From the NCBI GenBank assembly GCA_027067575.1, contig JAMOVQ010000109.1, forward strand, positions 1 through 36,595: a stretch of DNA of 36,595 bases, in the 5' to 3' direction. A program made the position numbers and the translations under genes. Shown here piece after piece: positions 1 to 7,678 of this stretch. Origin of the DNA: Thermoanaerobaculia bacterium. GTDB lineage: Bacteria; Acidobacteriota; Thermoanaerobaculia; Thermoanaerobaculales; Sulfomarinibacteraceae. The notes under the pieces were generated by a model. The model was not told the origin of the DNA and ran no database searches. It worked only from the letters and a program-made list of their open reading frames with translations. Numbering within the stretch: position 1 is the stretch's first letter; every line of letters starts with the position of its first letter.

Positions 1-842
1 CCGGCGCCCTGGGCGAGGTCCCAGGAGTCAAGGTGGGCCCCGGCGAGGATCACCTCGTCGGGGTCGCGTCCCGGGATCTCCGCCACGATATTGGCGGCCC
101 GTGCCTCGAGCCGTTCGGCGAGGAGGACCACCCGGACGACGGGATGCTCACCCGCCGCGTCGAGCCGTGTCCACCAGTCCGCCATCTGAGCGGTGATCGA
201 GAGTGCCGGGATCGGCCCGGCCGAGCCGTTCAGCGTGACGGTGCCGGTCCGGACCGGTTTCTCCGGGGTCTCCGGGGCGTACAGGAACGCCGCAGCGCCG
301 GCGGCCACCGCTGCGGCGTACTTCTCGCTCCGGTGCATCCACCGGGTGCCCTTCGGCACGCCGGTCCGGACCACCAGTGCCGCACCGGACACCCTCTCGC
401 CGAGGGCGGCCAGTTCCTCCGGCGTCCCGTGGCCGGCGTCCACGACCGAAAGGCGGAGACCCTGGGGCGGGGTGGAGCCCGAGTTGGCCAGCGGAACCGT
501 CCGCGCCGCGGCGAAGGTGGGCTCCTCGAGCGTCACGCTGGCCCGCTGGACCCGCCAGAGCGGCACGTCGAACGGCTCGGTGCGGACCAGCGGCACACCG
601 GTCTCCCGGTAGATCCGCTCGGCCAGCGCCTGAGCCCGGGCGCCGTTCGGCGTCCCCGTCGGCCGGCCGCCGACACCGTCGAGAAGCCTGTGCGCGGCCT
701 CCCGAAGGAACGGGGAGCGCAGGGTGAGGCCCACGAGACGGTCGAGCTGGCCGTCGTCGGGCTGCTGGGCGAAGGCCGGGACCGAGCAGAGAAGGAGAAC
801 GGTACCGGCTATGGCAGGCAGGGAAGGATGAAGCCGTTTCAT
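1..842 (-). CDS. Secreted M28-family metallopeptidase, N-terminal part (cut by window edge)
   Basis: Reading leftward from ATG at 842 gives 280 codons that run off the left edge. The N-terminus is a signal peptide: basic start MKRLHPS, a hydrophobic stretch, then VPAFAQQ as a likely cleavage region. Residues about 95-230 resemble the PA insert domain of M28 peptidases. The last visible residues include GAHLDSWD, the M28 motif (HxDS) that supplies a zinc-binding His and the catalytic-site Asp. The second zinc-ligand region lies outside the window, so activity cannot be judged. The family comprises secreted or periplasmic zinc aminopeptidases and carboxypeptidases. The gene is divergent from the tonB-like gene. 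No ribosome binding site precedes the ATG; a TACCAT hexamer sits 7 nt upstream. Confidence 0.85.
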   Translation of the reverse strand, partial: MKRLHPSLPAIAGTVLLLCSVPAFAQQPDDGQLDRLVGLTLRSPFLREAAHRLLDGVGGRPTGTPNGARAQALAERIYRETGVPLVRTEPFDVPLWRVQRASVTLEEPTFAAARTVPLANSGSTPPQGLRLSVVDAGHGTPEELAALGERVSGAALVVRTGVPKGTRWMHRSEKYAAAVAAGAAAFLYAPETPEKPVRTGTVTLNGSAGPIPALSITAQMADWWTRLDAAGEHPVVRVVLLAERLEARAANIVAEIPGRDPDEVILAGAHLDSWDLAQGA

Positions 843-849
843 GCACACC

Positions 850-855
850 ATGGTA
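850..855 (-). promoter_or_regulatory. Candidate -10 element of the M28 gene, leaderless spacing
   Basis: TACCAT on the minus strand lies 7 nt before ATG 842. A TTCCAG hexamer (873-878, minus) is 17 nt further upstream, a weak -35 match. With this geometry transcription would start at or next to the ATG. Confidence 0.4.
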
Positions 856-893
856 TCCGGGTCCACGGCCGTCTGGAACTCTCCGTGGGATTT

Positions 894-909
894 CGGCAGG
901 GGAATTGCT
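894..909 (+). promoter_or_regulatory. Possible sigma-54 -24/-12 element upstream of the tonB-like gene
   Basis: CGGCAGGGGAATTGCT has the invariant GG and GC separated by 10 nt and a TTGCT -12 block. It mismatches the consensus TGGCACGRNNNTTGCW at two positions. The predicted start near 920 would make the GTG at 922 essentially leaderless. A TAGAGT sigma-70-type hexamer (909-914) overlaps it, so the two readings compete. Confidence 0.35.
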
Positions 910-921
910 AGAGTCCTCGGC

Positions 922-1869
922 GTGGACCGGAACCGGACCGTCTTCCGCCGCGCGCTGGCGATCTCGATCGTGCTGCACCTCCTGGCGCTGTTCGTACTGC
1001 TGCCGTCGTTGCAGCGGCTGTGGCCGGCGTCGTCCGAGCTGGCCCGAAGAATGACCGTCGTTCCGGACCAGGACTCGGAGCCGCCGTTGAAGTTCGAGCT
1101 CGTGGACATCCCGGCGAATGAGGAGAAGCCCCTGGATGACCGGAAACCGGTGCTGTCGGACCAGGACCGGCGGGCCCACGGCGGTGAGGGCGAGAACCGC
1201 GCGAGCCGGCCGGCAGTGACGGGCAAAACGCCGGAGCTCGTCCGGGCCCAGGGCGGCACGCGCCCCGGGCGGGGGGCGCCGCCGGTCCGGACCGGGCCGC
1301 GGACCGTGCCCCAGCCGGTGGAGCGGCGGCCGCAGCAGCCGAAACGGCCGGAGGAGACCGCCCGGCCCGAACGGAAGGGCGCCGGGCGCGAGGCGCGGCG
1401 GGAGGAGGCTCCGAGGGCGGCGGTGGCACCCGCGATCCAGCTTCCGCCGCCCGGGGCGGCTCCGATGCCCCCGGACATCGGGGGCCTCGACCAGAGCCCG
1501 GATCGTGGGGGGGGGCAGGTCGACACCGGCACGCTCTCCTTCGACACGCGCTGGTACGACTGGGGTCCGTACGCCGCGAAGATGCTCCGGAAGATCCGGC
1601 GCAACTGGGAGATTCCCGAGATCGCGAAGCTCGGGGTGTCGGGCGTGGTCAAGATCCGGTTCTTCATCGAGAAGGACGGCTCGGTCTCGGGGCTGCGGAT
1701 CGTCGACGAGTCCGGCAAGCCGCCGATGGACTTCTCCGCCCGCGACGCCATCGCCAACGCCTCGCCGTTCGAGCCGCTGCCCTCGGACCTGACCGGCGTG
1801 GACCGGGAGGGCGTCACCATCACCTTCTACTACAACACCCGCCCGCCGGACGAGATGGGCGGGGAGTGA
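922..1869 (+). CDS. TonB-family energy-transducer-like protein
   Basis: About 315 residues from GTG 922. An in-frame ATG at 841 would overlap the divergent M28 start codon, so I prefer the GTG. One N-terminal membrane helix (residues about 12-30, AISIVLHLLALFVLL) is followed by a long Pro/Arg/Glu-rich periplasmic spacer. The C-terminal TonB/TolA-type domain (last about 100 residues) includes the pattern VVKIRFFIEKDGSVSGLRIV and then SPFEPLP. TonB proteins transmit proton-motive force from ExbB/ExbD to outer-membrane receptors. The neighbouring exbB and exbD genes, 9 nt downstream, fit this or an analogous TolA role. The spacer is very Arg-rich, which is unusual beside the Lys/Pro spacers of classical TonB. 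Confidence 0.8.
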   Translation: MDRNRTVFRRALAISIVLHLLALFVLLPSLQRLWPASSELARRMTVVPDQDSEPPLKFELVDIPANEEKPLDDRKPVLSDQDRRAHGGEGENRASRPAVTGKTPELVRAQGGTRPGRGAPPVRTGPRTVPQPVERRPQQPKRPEETARPERKGAGREARREEAPRAAVAPAIQLPPPGAAPMPPDIGGLDQSPDRGGGQVDTGTLSFDTRWYDWGPYAAKMLRKIRRNWEIPEIAKLGVSGVVKIRFFIEKDGSVSGLRIVDESGKPPMDFSARDAIANASPFEPLPSDLTGVDREGVTITFYYNTRPPDEMGGE

Positions 1870-1878
1870 GGAGCGCAC

Positions 1879-2514
1879 ATGCACATCATCGACATCCTGA
1901 TTTCCGGCGGTCTCGTGATGATCCCGCTGGGGCTCCTGTCCCTGGCGGCGTTGACCATCGTCCTCGAGCGGCTGTGGGTCCTCAGGCGGGGGCAGTTTCT
2001 CCGGCCCGAGGTCGTGTCGGCGCTGTCGAACCTCCTGTCGCAACGTGAGTTCGACAGGGCCCTGGAGTACTGCCGGCGGCACAGGGGGCCGTTCACCGAG
2101 CTCGTGGCGACGCTGATCGAGAACCGTGAGGCGCCGTACGACGAGCTCCGGGAGGTGCTGGAGGACACGGGCCGGCACCAGCTCTCGGGCCTCCAGCGCG
2201 GCCTGCCCGCGCTGGCGACCATCGTCGCGGGGTCGCCGCTCCTTGGGCTGCTCGGTACGGTCGTGGGCATGATCAAGATCTTCACCGTCGTGGCGAGCTC
2301 CGGCGGTGCCGTGACGGAGCAGCTCTCCGCCGGCATCGCCGAGGCGCTGGTCACGACGGCGACGGGCCTGATCATCGCGATCCCGGCGCTGTTCGTCCAC
2401 GCCTACCTGGAGGGCCGCGCCGTGGAGATCCTCGAGGACATCGAGGAGCAGCTGCTCGACTTCCTGCACCTCGTGCGCCGCCCGCGGAAGCCGCGGGAGG
2501 AGCAGGCGTCATGA
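1879..2514 (+). CDS. exbB: ExbB/TolQ/MotA-family proton channel protein
   Basis: 211 residues. An N-terminal helix (about 8-28) precedes a cytoplasmic loop, and two helices follow in the second half. The family signature SPLLGLLGTVVGMIKIF begins the first of these, and TATGLIIAIPALFVHAYL is the other. With ExbD it forms the inner-membrane proton-driven stator that powers TonB or TolA. It starts 9 nt after the tonB-like stop codon and overlaps exbD by 4 nt (ATGA), so the three genes are very probably translated as one operon. Length is close to the ExbB norm. A TolQ assignment cannot be excluded because no tolB or pal gene is nearby to settle it. Confidence 0.9.
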   Translation: MHIIDILISGGLVMIPLGLLSLAALTIVLERLWVLRRGQFLRPEVVSALSNLLSQREFDRALEYCRRHRGPFTELVATLIENREAPYDELREVLEDTGRHQLSGLQRGLPALATIVAGSPLLGLLGTVVGMIKIFTVVASSGGAVTEQLSAGIAEALVTTATGLIIAIPALFVHAYLEGRAVEILEDIEEQLLDFLHLVRRPRKPREEQAS

Positions 2515-2933
2515 AGCTCGGCCGCGGGATCCAGCGCAGCAAGCCCGAGGTGATGATCGCGCCGCTGATCGACGTGGTCTTCCTCCTGCTGATCTTCTAC
2601 GCCGTGACGACCCAGTTCGTGCAGGATCAGCGGCTCAAGCTCAAGCTGCCCGAGGCGAAGACCGCGGAGGATGTGGGCCAGGGCGCGGCGACGAAGCCGC
2701 CGGTGATCACCGTGGCCTCGGACGGGAGCGTCTGGATCGATGGGGAAGAGGTTCCCGAGATCCGGCTCGACGAGGCGGTGAAGCAGGCGGTGAAGGGGTC
2801 GAAGGACGGCTCCGTGATCATCAAGGGCGACCGGGAGGCGGACTACGGTGTCGTGGTGAAGGTGCTCGACGTCGCGCGGTCCGCCGGGGCGAAGACGATC
2901 CAGATGTCCGCGGTCAAGCCAAAACCGCAGTGA
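2511..2933 (+). CDS. exbD: ExbD/TolR-family protein
   Basis: 140 residues with one N-terminal membrane helix (about 15-36). The sequence PLIDVVFLLLIFYAVTTQF carries the conserved membrane aspartate of ExbD/TolR. A periplasmic domain follows, including VITVASDGSVWIDGEEV and a C-terminal VVKVLDVARSAGAKTIQMS segment typical of the family. The partner is ExbB, whose stop codon overlaps this start. The gene ends just before a 9-bp inverted repeat that may terminate the operon. Confidence 0.9.
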   Translation: MKLGRGIQRSKPEVMIAPLIDVVFLLLIFYAVTTQFVQDQRLKLKLPEAKTAEDVGQGAATKPPVITVASDGSVWIDGEEVPEIRLDEAVKQAVKGSKDGSVIIKGDREADYGVVVKVLDVARSAGAKTIQMSAVKPKPQ

Positions 2934-2937
2934 CCGC

Positions 2938-2976
2938 GGCCGCCCCTCACCGATGCGGGAAGAACGGGGGGCGGCC
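2938..2976 (+). terminator. Candidate terminator after exbD
   Basis: GGCCGCCCC (2938-2946) pairs perfectly with GGGGCGGCC (2968-2976) across a 21-nt loop, 5 nt after the exbD stop. No T-run follows, so an intrinsic terminator is only plausible. Confidence 0.4.
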
Positions 2977-2982
2977 TAGTGT
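2977..2982 (+). promoter_or_regulatory. Candidate -10 element of the dodecin gene
   Basis: TAGTGT lies 35 nt before the dodecin ATG and directly after the terminator-like stem. It leaves a leader of about 29 nt that contains the GGGAGG ribosome binding site. No convincing -35 was found. Confidence 0.3.
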
Positions 2983-3017
2983 TGGAGGAAGTGACAGAGA
3001 CCATCGGGAGGTTTGCC

Positions 3018-3224
3018 ATGGGCGAGAAGGTGTACAAGAAGATCCGTGTGGTGGGGTGCTCCACTGAGAGCTACGAGAAGGCGATCGAGGCTGCCGTGGC
3101 GAAGGCGGCCGAGACGGTCGACGGGTTGGCCTGGTTCGAGGTCGTGGAGCACCGCGGCGCCATCGCGCACGGCGGGGTCGCCGAGTACCAGGCCACAGTC
3201 GACATCGCCTTCAAGGTGAACTGA
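3018..3224 (+). CDS. Dodecin family flavin-binding protein
   Basis: 68 residues from ATG 3018, the normal dodecin length. GGGAGG (3006-3011) is 6 nt upstream and decides this start over an upstream in-frame GTG at 2979. The family pattern is visible: KIRVVGCSTESYEKAIEAAV, then GLAWFEVVEHRG with the conserved flavin-stacking Trp39, then EYQATVDIAFKV. Dodecins form hollow 12-mers in the cytoplasm that sequester flavins. The gene appears to be its own transcription unit. Confidence 0.93.
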   Translation: MGEKVYKKIRVVGCSTESYEKAIEAAVAKAAETVDGLAWFEVVEHRGAIAHGGVAEYQATVDIAFKVN

Positions 3225-3398
3225 GTCCCCGGGTGGGTGGGCGTCTGCCGGTCTGCTTCCCGGCACGTCACGGGCGGCCGTGGGAAGAGCATCGTGGTGC
3301 ACTCGTGAGAGGCGAACCGGCGGCCGGCCCCCGCGCTTCGCGCGGATGACGCGTCCCGGCCTGCCGTCGCGGTGGAAGCGAGCTTCCCCCGCGCCGTC

Positions 3399-3440
3399 CG
3401 GCCGTGCCGCTGGCGCCGCATGCGGCGTCGCTGCCGGCCG
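3399..3440. repeat. Long imperfect inverted repeat (hairpin or cruciform)
   Basis: The two arms, about 22 and 20 nt, meet at the palindrome GCCGCATGCGGC. Inner pairs run from A3420-T3421 outward to T3411-G3430 with two wobbles, and outer pairs CGGCCG/CGGCCG close at 3399/3440 with small bulges. It could be a structured RNA, a REP-like element or a protein-binding site. Confidence 0.55.
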
Positions 3441-3627
3441 CCTGAGCTTCGTTGGAGAGCTTCGAGTCATCGTCATTTGTATGAACGGGGCCGCGAGTCT
3501 CGCACCCCGGGACCGCCCCGCCCCCACGCCGGCCCGTTCCTCGTGGGGCGCTCGAGCACTGGATGGCCGAGGGCTCCGCTGTGGGGGCAGTCCCGATCGT
3601 GAAGGGACCGGTGCTTCGGGAGGAGAG

Positions 3628-3652
3628 ACGGAAATCGCTTCGCGCGTTCCGT
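3628..3652 (-). terminator. Candidate terminator downstream of the beta-propeller gene
   Basis: ACGGAA (3628-3633) pairs with TTCCGT (3647-3652), with an inner CGC-TTC-GCG stem. It lies about 42 nt past the stop of the leftward gene ending at 3694. No T-run is present. Confidence 0.3.
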
Positions 3653-3693
3653 TTCACCGGCTGGTGGCTGGGCACTTCCGGAAGGGCTTGGCC

Positions 3694-5889
3694 TCACGTG
3701 CCGGCCCGGCCGGACGGGTGACGGGCCGGGGCGGGTGGGACAGGACGGACGGCGAGGGAGAGTGCCGTGACGGCGGGGACCGGCATTCCGGGCGTGGGCG
3801 TCGTGAACAGAGGGGGGACGTCCTCGGCGGACCACGCGGCGTAGTACATGCGGTACTCACCTTCGTGGAGCAGGACGTGGACACCGGTCAGGAGGCCCCA
3901 TCGCTCCGAGGGACATGCGGCATCCCAGCGGAAGTCGGGTTCCTCGCCGTACTCCGGCGTCCAGTGGACCCCGTCCTCGCTGGTGGCGTGCCAGAAACCG
4001 AAGGCGTGGAACAGGAGTGCCGGGATCCGGGCGGTATCGCTGGGCCGGTCGTTGGTGAACCACATCTCGTACCGGCCGATGGAGGGGTTCCACAGTACCG
4101 ATGGCTGCTGGCCAGAGGTGGGTTCTCCGGGCCTGCTGAGGGTCGGGAGGGGGTTGCCGGGGCTGGGTGTCCAGTGGATCCCGTCCGTTGAGCTGGCGTG
4201 GGCGATGCCAAACGCCAGGGGGGCTCCAGAGGAGTCGCCGGCGTAGCTGGACATCCACATCCGGAGGGTTCCGTCGGGATCTACGACGAGGGTGGGATCG
4301 GCCACGACGCCGAGGGCCATTTCGGACGTTCCGGCCAGCACCTCCTCGCCGCGCAGGACCAGGCCGGCCTCGCCGTAGGGCGATTCGGCAGCCGGCAGGC
4401 GGGAGAACGTCCGTCCGTCGGACGAGAACGCCAGTCCGATCTCGTAGCACGGCGCGTCGCCGACAGTGCAGGCGCCAGCGTTGCCTCCGGAGTAGTAGAG
4501 GAGGTAACGGCGTTCGGGCGGGTTGCCGGGGACCTTGATGACGAACGGCGTCTCGGCGTTCGTCCCGTCCCATGCGGTCGGGTCGCCAAGATCGGTTGCG
4601 AAGGCGAGCTCCCGCTGGACCTTCCACTGGACGCCGTCGGGGCTTTCGGCGTACCGGATTCCGTTGACGGGTGGTCCGTCGGGCCCGTAGATTCCCATCA
4701 CGGTGGTGGACCACCACGCCTTGAAGAGCCCGTCTTCCTCGTCCCAGATCACCACGGGGTCCGCGATGGCCAGATCGGTCTCTCCCTCGTCCATCAGCCC
4801 GAACGGCTCGGCGATGGGGTTGGCAGGACTCCGGGCCCAGTCGGTGACGATTTGCATGAGGGGCCACGGGGCCGCGGTCGCCCCAACGGCCGGGTTTCCG
4901 CCGCCGGCCGGCTTCCCCTCGAACCAGAGCCTGACGGTTTCGCCGTCCAGGATTGCGGAGGGCGCCCGGACACCGCCCCCGTCCCACGAGCCGGCGTCAC
5001 CCGGTTCGAGCACGGGGCCAGAGGCCCGGTCCCAGGGGCCCACGGGCAGGGGGGACCGCGCCAGGCCGATCGCCGGCGGTTCGCCGTCGCGGAGGATGGT
5101 GAAGAACAGGTAGAACAGACCGTCGGGGCCGGCCAGGACCGCGGGGTCGGCGAGGCCCTCGCTGGGATCGGTGCCGCCGAGGATCGGATCCGCCAGCTTG
5201 CTCCAGCTCCGCCAGCCGTACGAGACGGCGCCGAGGATCGTCGGCCCCGGGCCGCGGTTGCCACATGCCTCGTCGGTGCACCGCCCGTCGTGAAGCATCC
5301 AGATCCTGCCGTTCCACCCGGCGATGGTGGGCCCCGAGACGCCGTCGGCGTCGTACCACGGCTCGTCCGGAGCCCAGGAGACCCCTGGCACGAGGACTGG
5401 TGCCTCCTGTGTCCGCTGGAAGTGGACACCATCGGCCGCGGTGGCGCGGCCGATCCCCTGCCAGGGCGAGGGGCGGTTCCATCCGGTGGGGGAGCGCCCT
5501 CCGTAGAACAGGTCGAACCCGCCATCCCGTGAAACGAGGCAGGGTGCTCCGACCTCCTCGTCCCATGAGCCGTGGAGGCCGTCGAGCACAGGCGGCTCGG
5601 GCCCGGGACCAGCGGTGGGAATGGCTGGAGCCCACTGGATCCCGTCGTTGGAGACGAGCTCGACGATGACGGTCCGGTCAGGATCGGACCGGCGGTCGGT
5701 GTGGACCAGCCGCCAGACGCCATCCGAGTGGACGACGGACGGGGAGGCGGCAAAGCCCCACCCCCTCACCGCGGGGGAGGCGGGATCCCGGAAACGGTGC
5801 CACTCGACGCGGGTCCCGCCGGCGAGTGCTGCCGGGATCACGGCGAGGCTGACGAGGGTCAAGACGGCGATGTGTTTCCTGGTGCCCAC
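3694..5889 (-). CDS. Secreted beta-propeller protein resembling GH43/GH32-type glycosidases
   Basis: 731 residues starting at GTG 5889. A signal peptide (KHIAVLTLVSLAVIPAALAGG) leads. The body shows repeats typical of five-bladed propeller hydrolases: SNDGIQW, AADGVHF, SPDGVQW, SSDGRTF, STDGIHW and SEDGVHW, each near a WY-rich strand (LFYGGR, FYLFFT, YLLYYSGG, YRMYYAAW). The number of blades suggests two tandem propellers. I cannot point to a confident catalytic Asp/Glu triad, so a glycan-binding or inactive role is possible. The start has no ribosome binding site but a TATCCT hexamer 6 nt upstream. It follows another secreted-protein gene by 33 nt on the same strand. The last 30 residues are Pro/Ala-rich without a membrane helix. 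Confidence 0.75.
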   Translation of the reverse strand: MGTRKHIAVLTLVSLAVIPAALAGGTRVEWHRFRDPASPAVRGWGFAASPSVVHSDGVWRLVHTDRRSDPDRTVIVELVSNDGIQWAPAIPTAGPGPEPPVLDGLHGSWDEEVGAPCLVSRDGGFDLFYGGRSPTGWNRPSPWQGIGRATAADGVHFQRTQEAPVLVPGVSWAPDEPWYDADGVSGPTIAGWNGRIWMLHDGRCTDEACGNRGPGPTILGAVSYGWRSWSKLADPILGGTDPSEGLADPAVLAGPDGLFYLFFTILRDGEPPAIGLARSPLPVGPWDRASGPVLEPGDAGSWDGGGVRAPSAILDGETVRLWFEGKPAGGGNPAVGATAAPWPLMQIVTDWARSPANPIAEPFGLMDEGETDLAIADPVVIWDEEDGLFKAWWSTTVMGIYGPDGPPVNGIRYAESPDGVQWKVQRELAFATDLGDPTAWDGTNAETPFVIKVPGNPPERRYLLYYSGGNAGACTVGDAPCYEIGLAFSSDGRTFSRLPAAESPYGEAGLVLRGEEVLAGTSEMALGVVADPTLVVDPDGTLRMWMSSYAGDSSGAPLAFGIAHASSTDGIHWTPSPGNPLPTLSRPGEPTSGQQPSVLWNPSIGRYEMWFTNDRPSDTARIPALLFHAFGFWHATSEDGVHWTPEYGEEPDFRWDAACPSERWGLLTGVHVLLHEGEYRMYYAAWSAEDVPPLFTTPTPGMPVPAVTALSLAVRPVPPAPARHPSGRAGT

Positions 5890-5895
5890 GGTACG

Positions 5896-5901
5896 AGGAT
5901 A
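5896..5901 (-). promoter_or_regulatory. Candidate -10 element, leaderless spacing, of the beta-propeller gene
   Basis: TATCCT on the minus strand is exactly 6 nt before GTG 5889. CTGACA (5921-5926, minus), one mismatch from TTGACA, is 19 nt upstream and overlaps the stop codon of the preceding gene. Confidence 0.45.
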
Positions 5902-5922
5902 CAGCAGGCGCTGTTGCGGATG

Positions 5923-7410
5923 TCAGTCGGAAGCGGAACCGGTTGCTGCAACGACACGTACGGTACGGCCCGTTCGCCCGGCGGGGCGGCGGGCGCTTCG
6001 CCGGCGGATGCGCCAGGCGTGGACGACTGGAGCAGCCCCGTTCCCGAACGGCTCGAGGATCCAGAGAATGCCTCGTTCCCGGTCGAAGGCTGCGGCCCCG
6101 AGCCGGGTATGCCGTTGGTTCCCCCGGCCGAGGTACACCGCGGCGTCCTCGGATAGGGGCCGTCCGAGGAGCGTCCGGTCCACGTCCAGGACGGCGTACG
6201 GCTGGGGCTTCCACGGCTCCTCGCGTCCCTCGGCCACGGCGGCCAGCTCCTCCGGGTCGTAGAGAAGAAGCACGGCATCGAACGACGAGGCCCACCAGCC
6301 GCGGCTCTCCTCCTCCACGTCGGCATCCCGGCACGGCGCCATGTCCTCCTCCGTGCAGGGTGTCTCGCCATCGGGCCGGACGCACATGACGTCGCCCACC
6401 GTGTAGACACACGGCGCACCTTCGGGCCACCCCGGTGCGGGGGGGACGTCGGCGGGCGTCTGGAACCCGTACCAGGTGTATCCCGAGCCCCGGGTTCCGG
6501 CGAACACCACCGCCGAGCCCGAACCGCTCTCGATCCAGGCTCCGCCGCTCCACTCGTCGGCGGCGCTGTAGCCATCGAGGCGGTGGGGGCCCCGATTGGC
6601 CACGGAATAGCGGATCAACGGTGTGTACGGAAGCTCGGTTTCCGGTGGGGGAGGATCGCCCTCGAGCCAGGGGCCGATGGCCACGAGCTCCGGTCCCATC
6701 CCGGACCATCCACCATCGCGGAACCGGCCCGTGGCCAGTGCCCGTCCCCCCGTGTGGGCAGCGGCCCAGGAGGTGGGGATGGCGAACAGGTAGTCGTTGA
6801 CGGCGTAGATCAGGCCAGCCTCGTTCTCGGAGGCGGTGCCGACCCACCACGCCCCCTCGGTTCGGGGGTTCCCGAGGTCGAGATCGCACCGGGCATGGGT
6901 CGGGGCGACCTCCGGTCCGGGCTCCTGATAGTGCTGACCCCAGGTGAGCCAGATGTGAGGCCCTGCTTCGCCGGGCTGTGCTGGAAGCCATTCGATTCCG
7001 GCCCGGGGGAGCTCCGTGAACGTCGGGAACAGGCCTCCGCGAACATCGGAGAACGGCTGGAGGAACGCAGCGGCCGGAAGGATAGCCGGGTCGCGGTCCA
7101 TGGTGGGCGCCGGGATCGTGATCTCGGCCACGAGGCATTCTCCGTCGAACCCTGTCACGAGGAGAGACCCCGGGAAGCCGTCGGCCGGACCGTCGGGATC
7201 GCCTCCCGGCACGTATGTCATGGCCTGGCCACCCCAGTCCCAGGTCGCCGGGGGCTCACCCGCATCCGGCGGTAGCCGGAACGCCCCAACGTACTCGAGG
7301 GCCGATGGTGCCAGCCTGGCCCCAAGGGACAGCCGGGGTGGCGCCGCGAGGAGCACCACGGTCAGGATCCCCGCCGTCATCGAACGCTGTGCCAGTGGGA
7401 AGCGGCTCAT
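5923..7410 (-). CDS. Secreted protein of unknown function
   Basis: 495 residues from ATG 7410. The N-terminus is a signal peptide (MSRFPLAQRSMTAGILTVVLLAAPP). The mature part begins LEYVGAFRLP and continues with repeated W/Y/G-rich strands (WGGQAMTYVPGG, LLVTGFDGECLVAEITIP, IWLTWGQHYQEPG), which look like a beta-propeller, but I do not recognise a named family. A Cys-rich insert (CVYTVGDVMCVRPDGETPC through CRDAD) suggests disulfides outside the cytoplasm. An in-frame ATG at 7446 is an alternative start; TACATT (7433-7438, minus) fits transcription starting between the two and so favours 7410. It is probably co-oriented with, and perhaps partly co-transcribed with, the secreted propeller gene that follows after 33 nt. 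Confidence 0.7.
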   Translation of the reverse strand: MSRFPLAQRSMTAGILTVVLLAAPPRLSLGARLAPSALEYVGAFRLPPDAGEPPATWDWGGQAMTYVPGGDPDGPADGFPGSLLVTGFDGECLVAEITIPAPTMDRDPAILPAAAFLQPFSDVRGGLFPTFTELPRAGIEWLPAQPGEAGPHIWLTWGQHYQEPGPEVAPTHARCDLDLGNPRTEGAWWVGTASENEAGLIYAVNDYLFAIPTSWAAAHTGGRALATGRFRDGGWSGMGPELVAIGPWLEGDPPPPETELPYTPLIRYSVANRGPHRLDGYSAADEWSGGAWIESGSGSAVVFAGTRGSGYTWYGFQTPADVPPAPGWPEGAPCVYTVGDVMCVRPDGETPCTEEDMAPCRDADVEEESRGWWASSFDAVLLLYDPEELAAVAEGREEPWKPQPYAVLDVDRTLLGRPLSEDAAVYLGRGNQRHTRLGAAAFDRERGILWILEPFGNGAAPVVHAWRIRRRSARRPAGRTGRTVRVVAATGSASD

Positions 7411-7432
7411 GCCCGGAGTGTCGGTCGGCAGG

Positions 7433-7438
7433 AATGTA
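7433..7438 (-). promoter_or_regulatory. Candidate -10 element of the secreted unknown gene
   Basis: TACATT on the minus strand, 22 nt before ATG 7410, within a 268-nt divergent intergenic region shared with the MATE gene. No clear -35. Confidence 0.3.
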
Positions 7439-7666
7439 GTGTCCATGGCCCGGGGCGACAGGAACCTGCCCCATCGCGACAGATCCAGTTCTCGCTCCGG
7501 GGCCAGGGCGGCCGCTGCACGGGAGCGTTCCGCACGGTCCACATCTGGCGCACCGGCCTCCATCGCGGCCAATGAGATGGGCACGGACGCGATCACCGTC
7601 ACCCTTTCCAACGGGGTGCTGCGATCTGTGCCCCGGCATCCGGACTGCATGTCCGGCAACGGGAGG

Positions 7667-7672
7667 TACAAT
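7667..7672 (+). promoter_or_regulatory. Candidate -10 element of the MATE gene, leaderless spacing
   Basis: TACAAT is exactly 6 nt before GTG 7679. GGGAGG (7661-7666) lies just upstream of it and would not be in the transcript if the start is about 7 nt after the hexamer. Confidence 0.45.
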
Positions 7673-7678
7673 CCTGCG

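Larger units (their letters stand above)
3225..3693. other. 469-nt intergenic region, no gene recognised, many inverted repeats
   Basis: Open frames here have no family resemblance, no start-site signals and no clear coding pattern. The region holds several stems: CTTCCC-GGC with GCC-GGGAAG (3256-3287), CCGCGC-TTC-GCGCGG (3331-3345), GGAAGC-GA-GCTTCC (3374-3387), a long imperfect inverted repeat (3399-3440), and ACGGAA with TTCCGT (3628-3652). GAGCTTCG occurs twice (3444, 3457). Confidence 0.6.

Noticed and set aside
148-2469. 773-codon minus-strand frame across the tonB/exbB genes
   Set aside because: It is antisense to clearly recognised tonB-like and exbB genes and has an Arg/Pro/Asp-rich composition typical of a shadow frame.
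3694-3790. Possible IPTL-like tail or frameshifted tail on the 731-residue propeller protein
   Set aside because: The end has PVPAVTALSLAV but no following hydrophobic helix in any frame, so it is not a sorting tail.
3280-4191. 303-codon plus-strand frame over the intergenic region and the propeller gene end
   Set aside because: Low-complexity Gly/Arg sequence, antisense to the propeller gene, no start signals.
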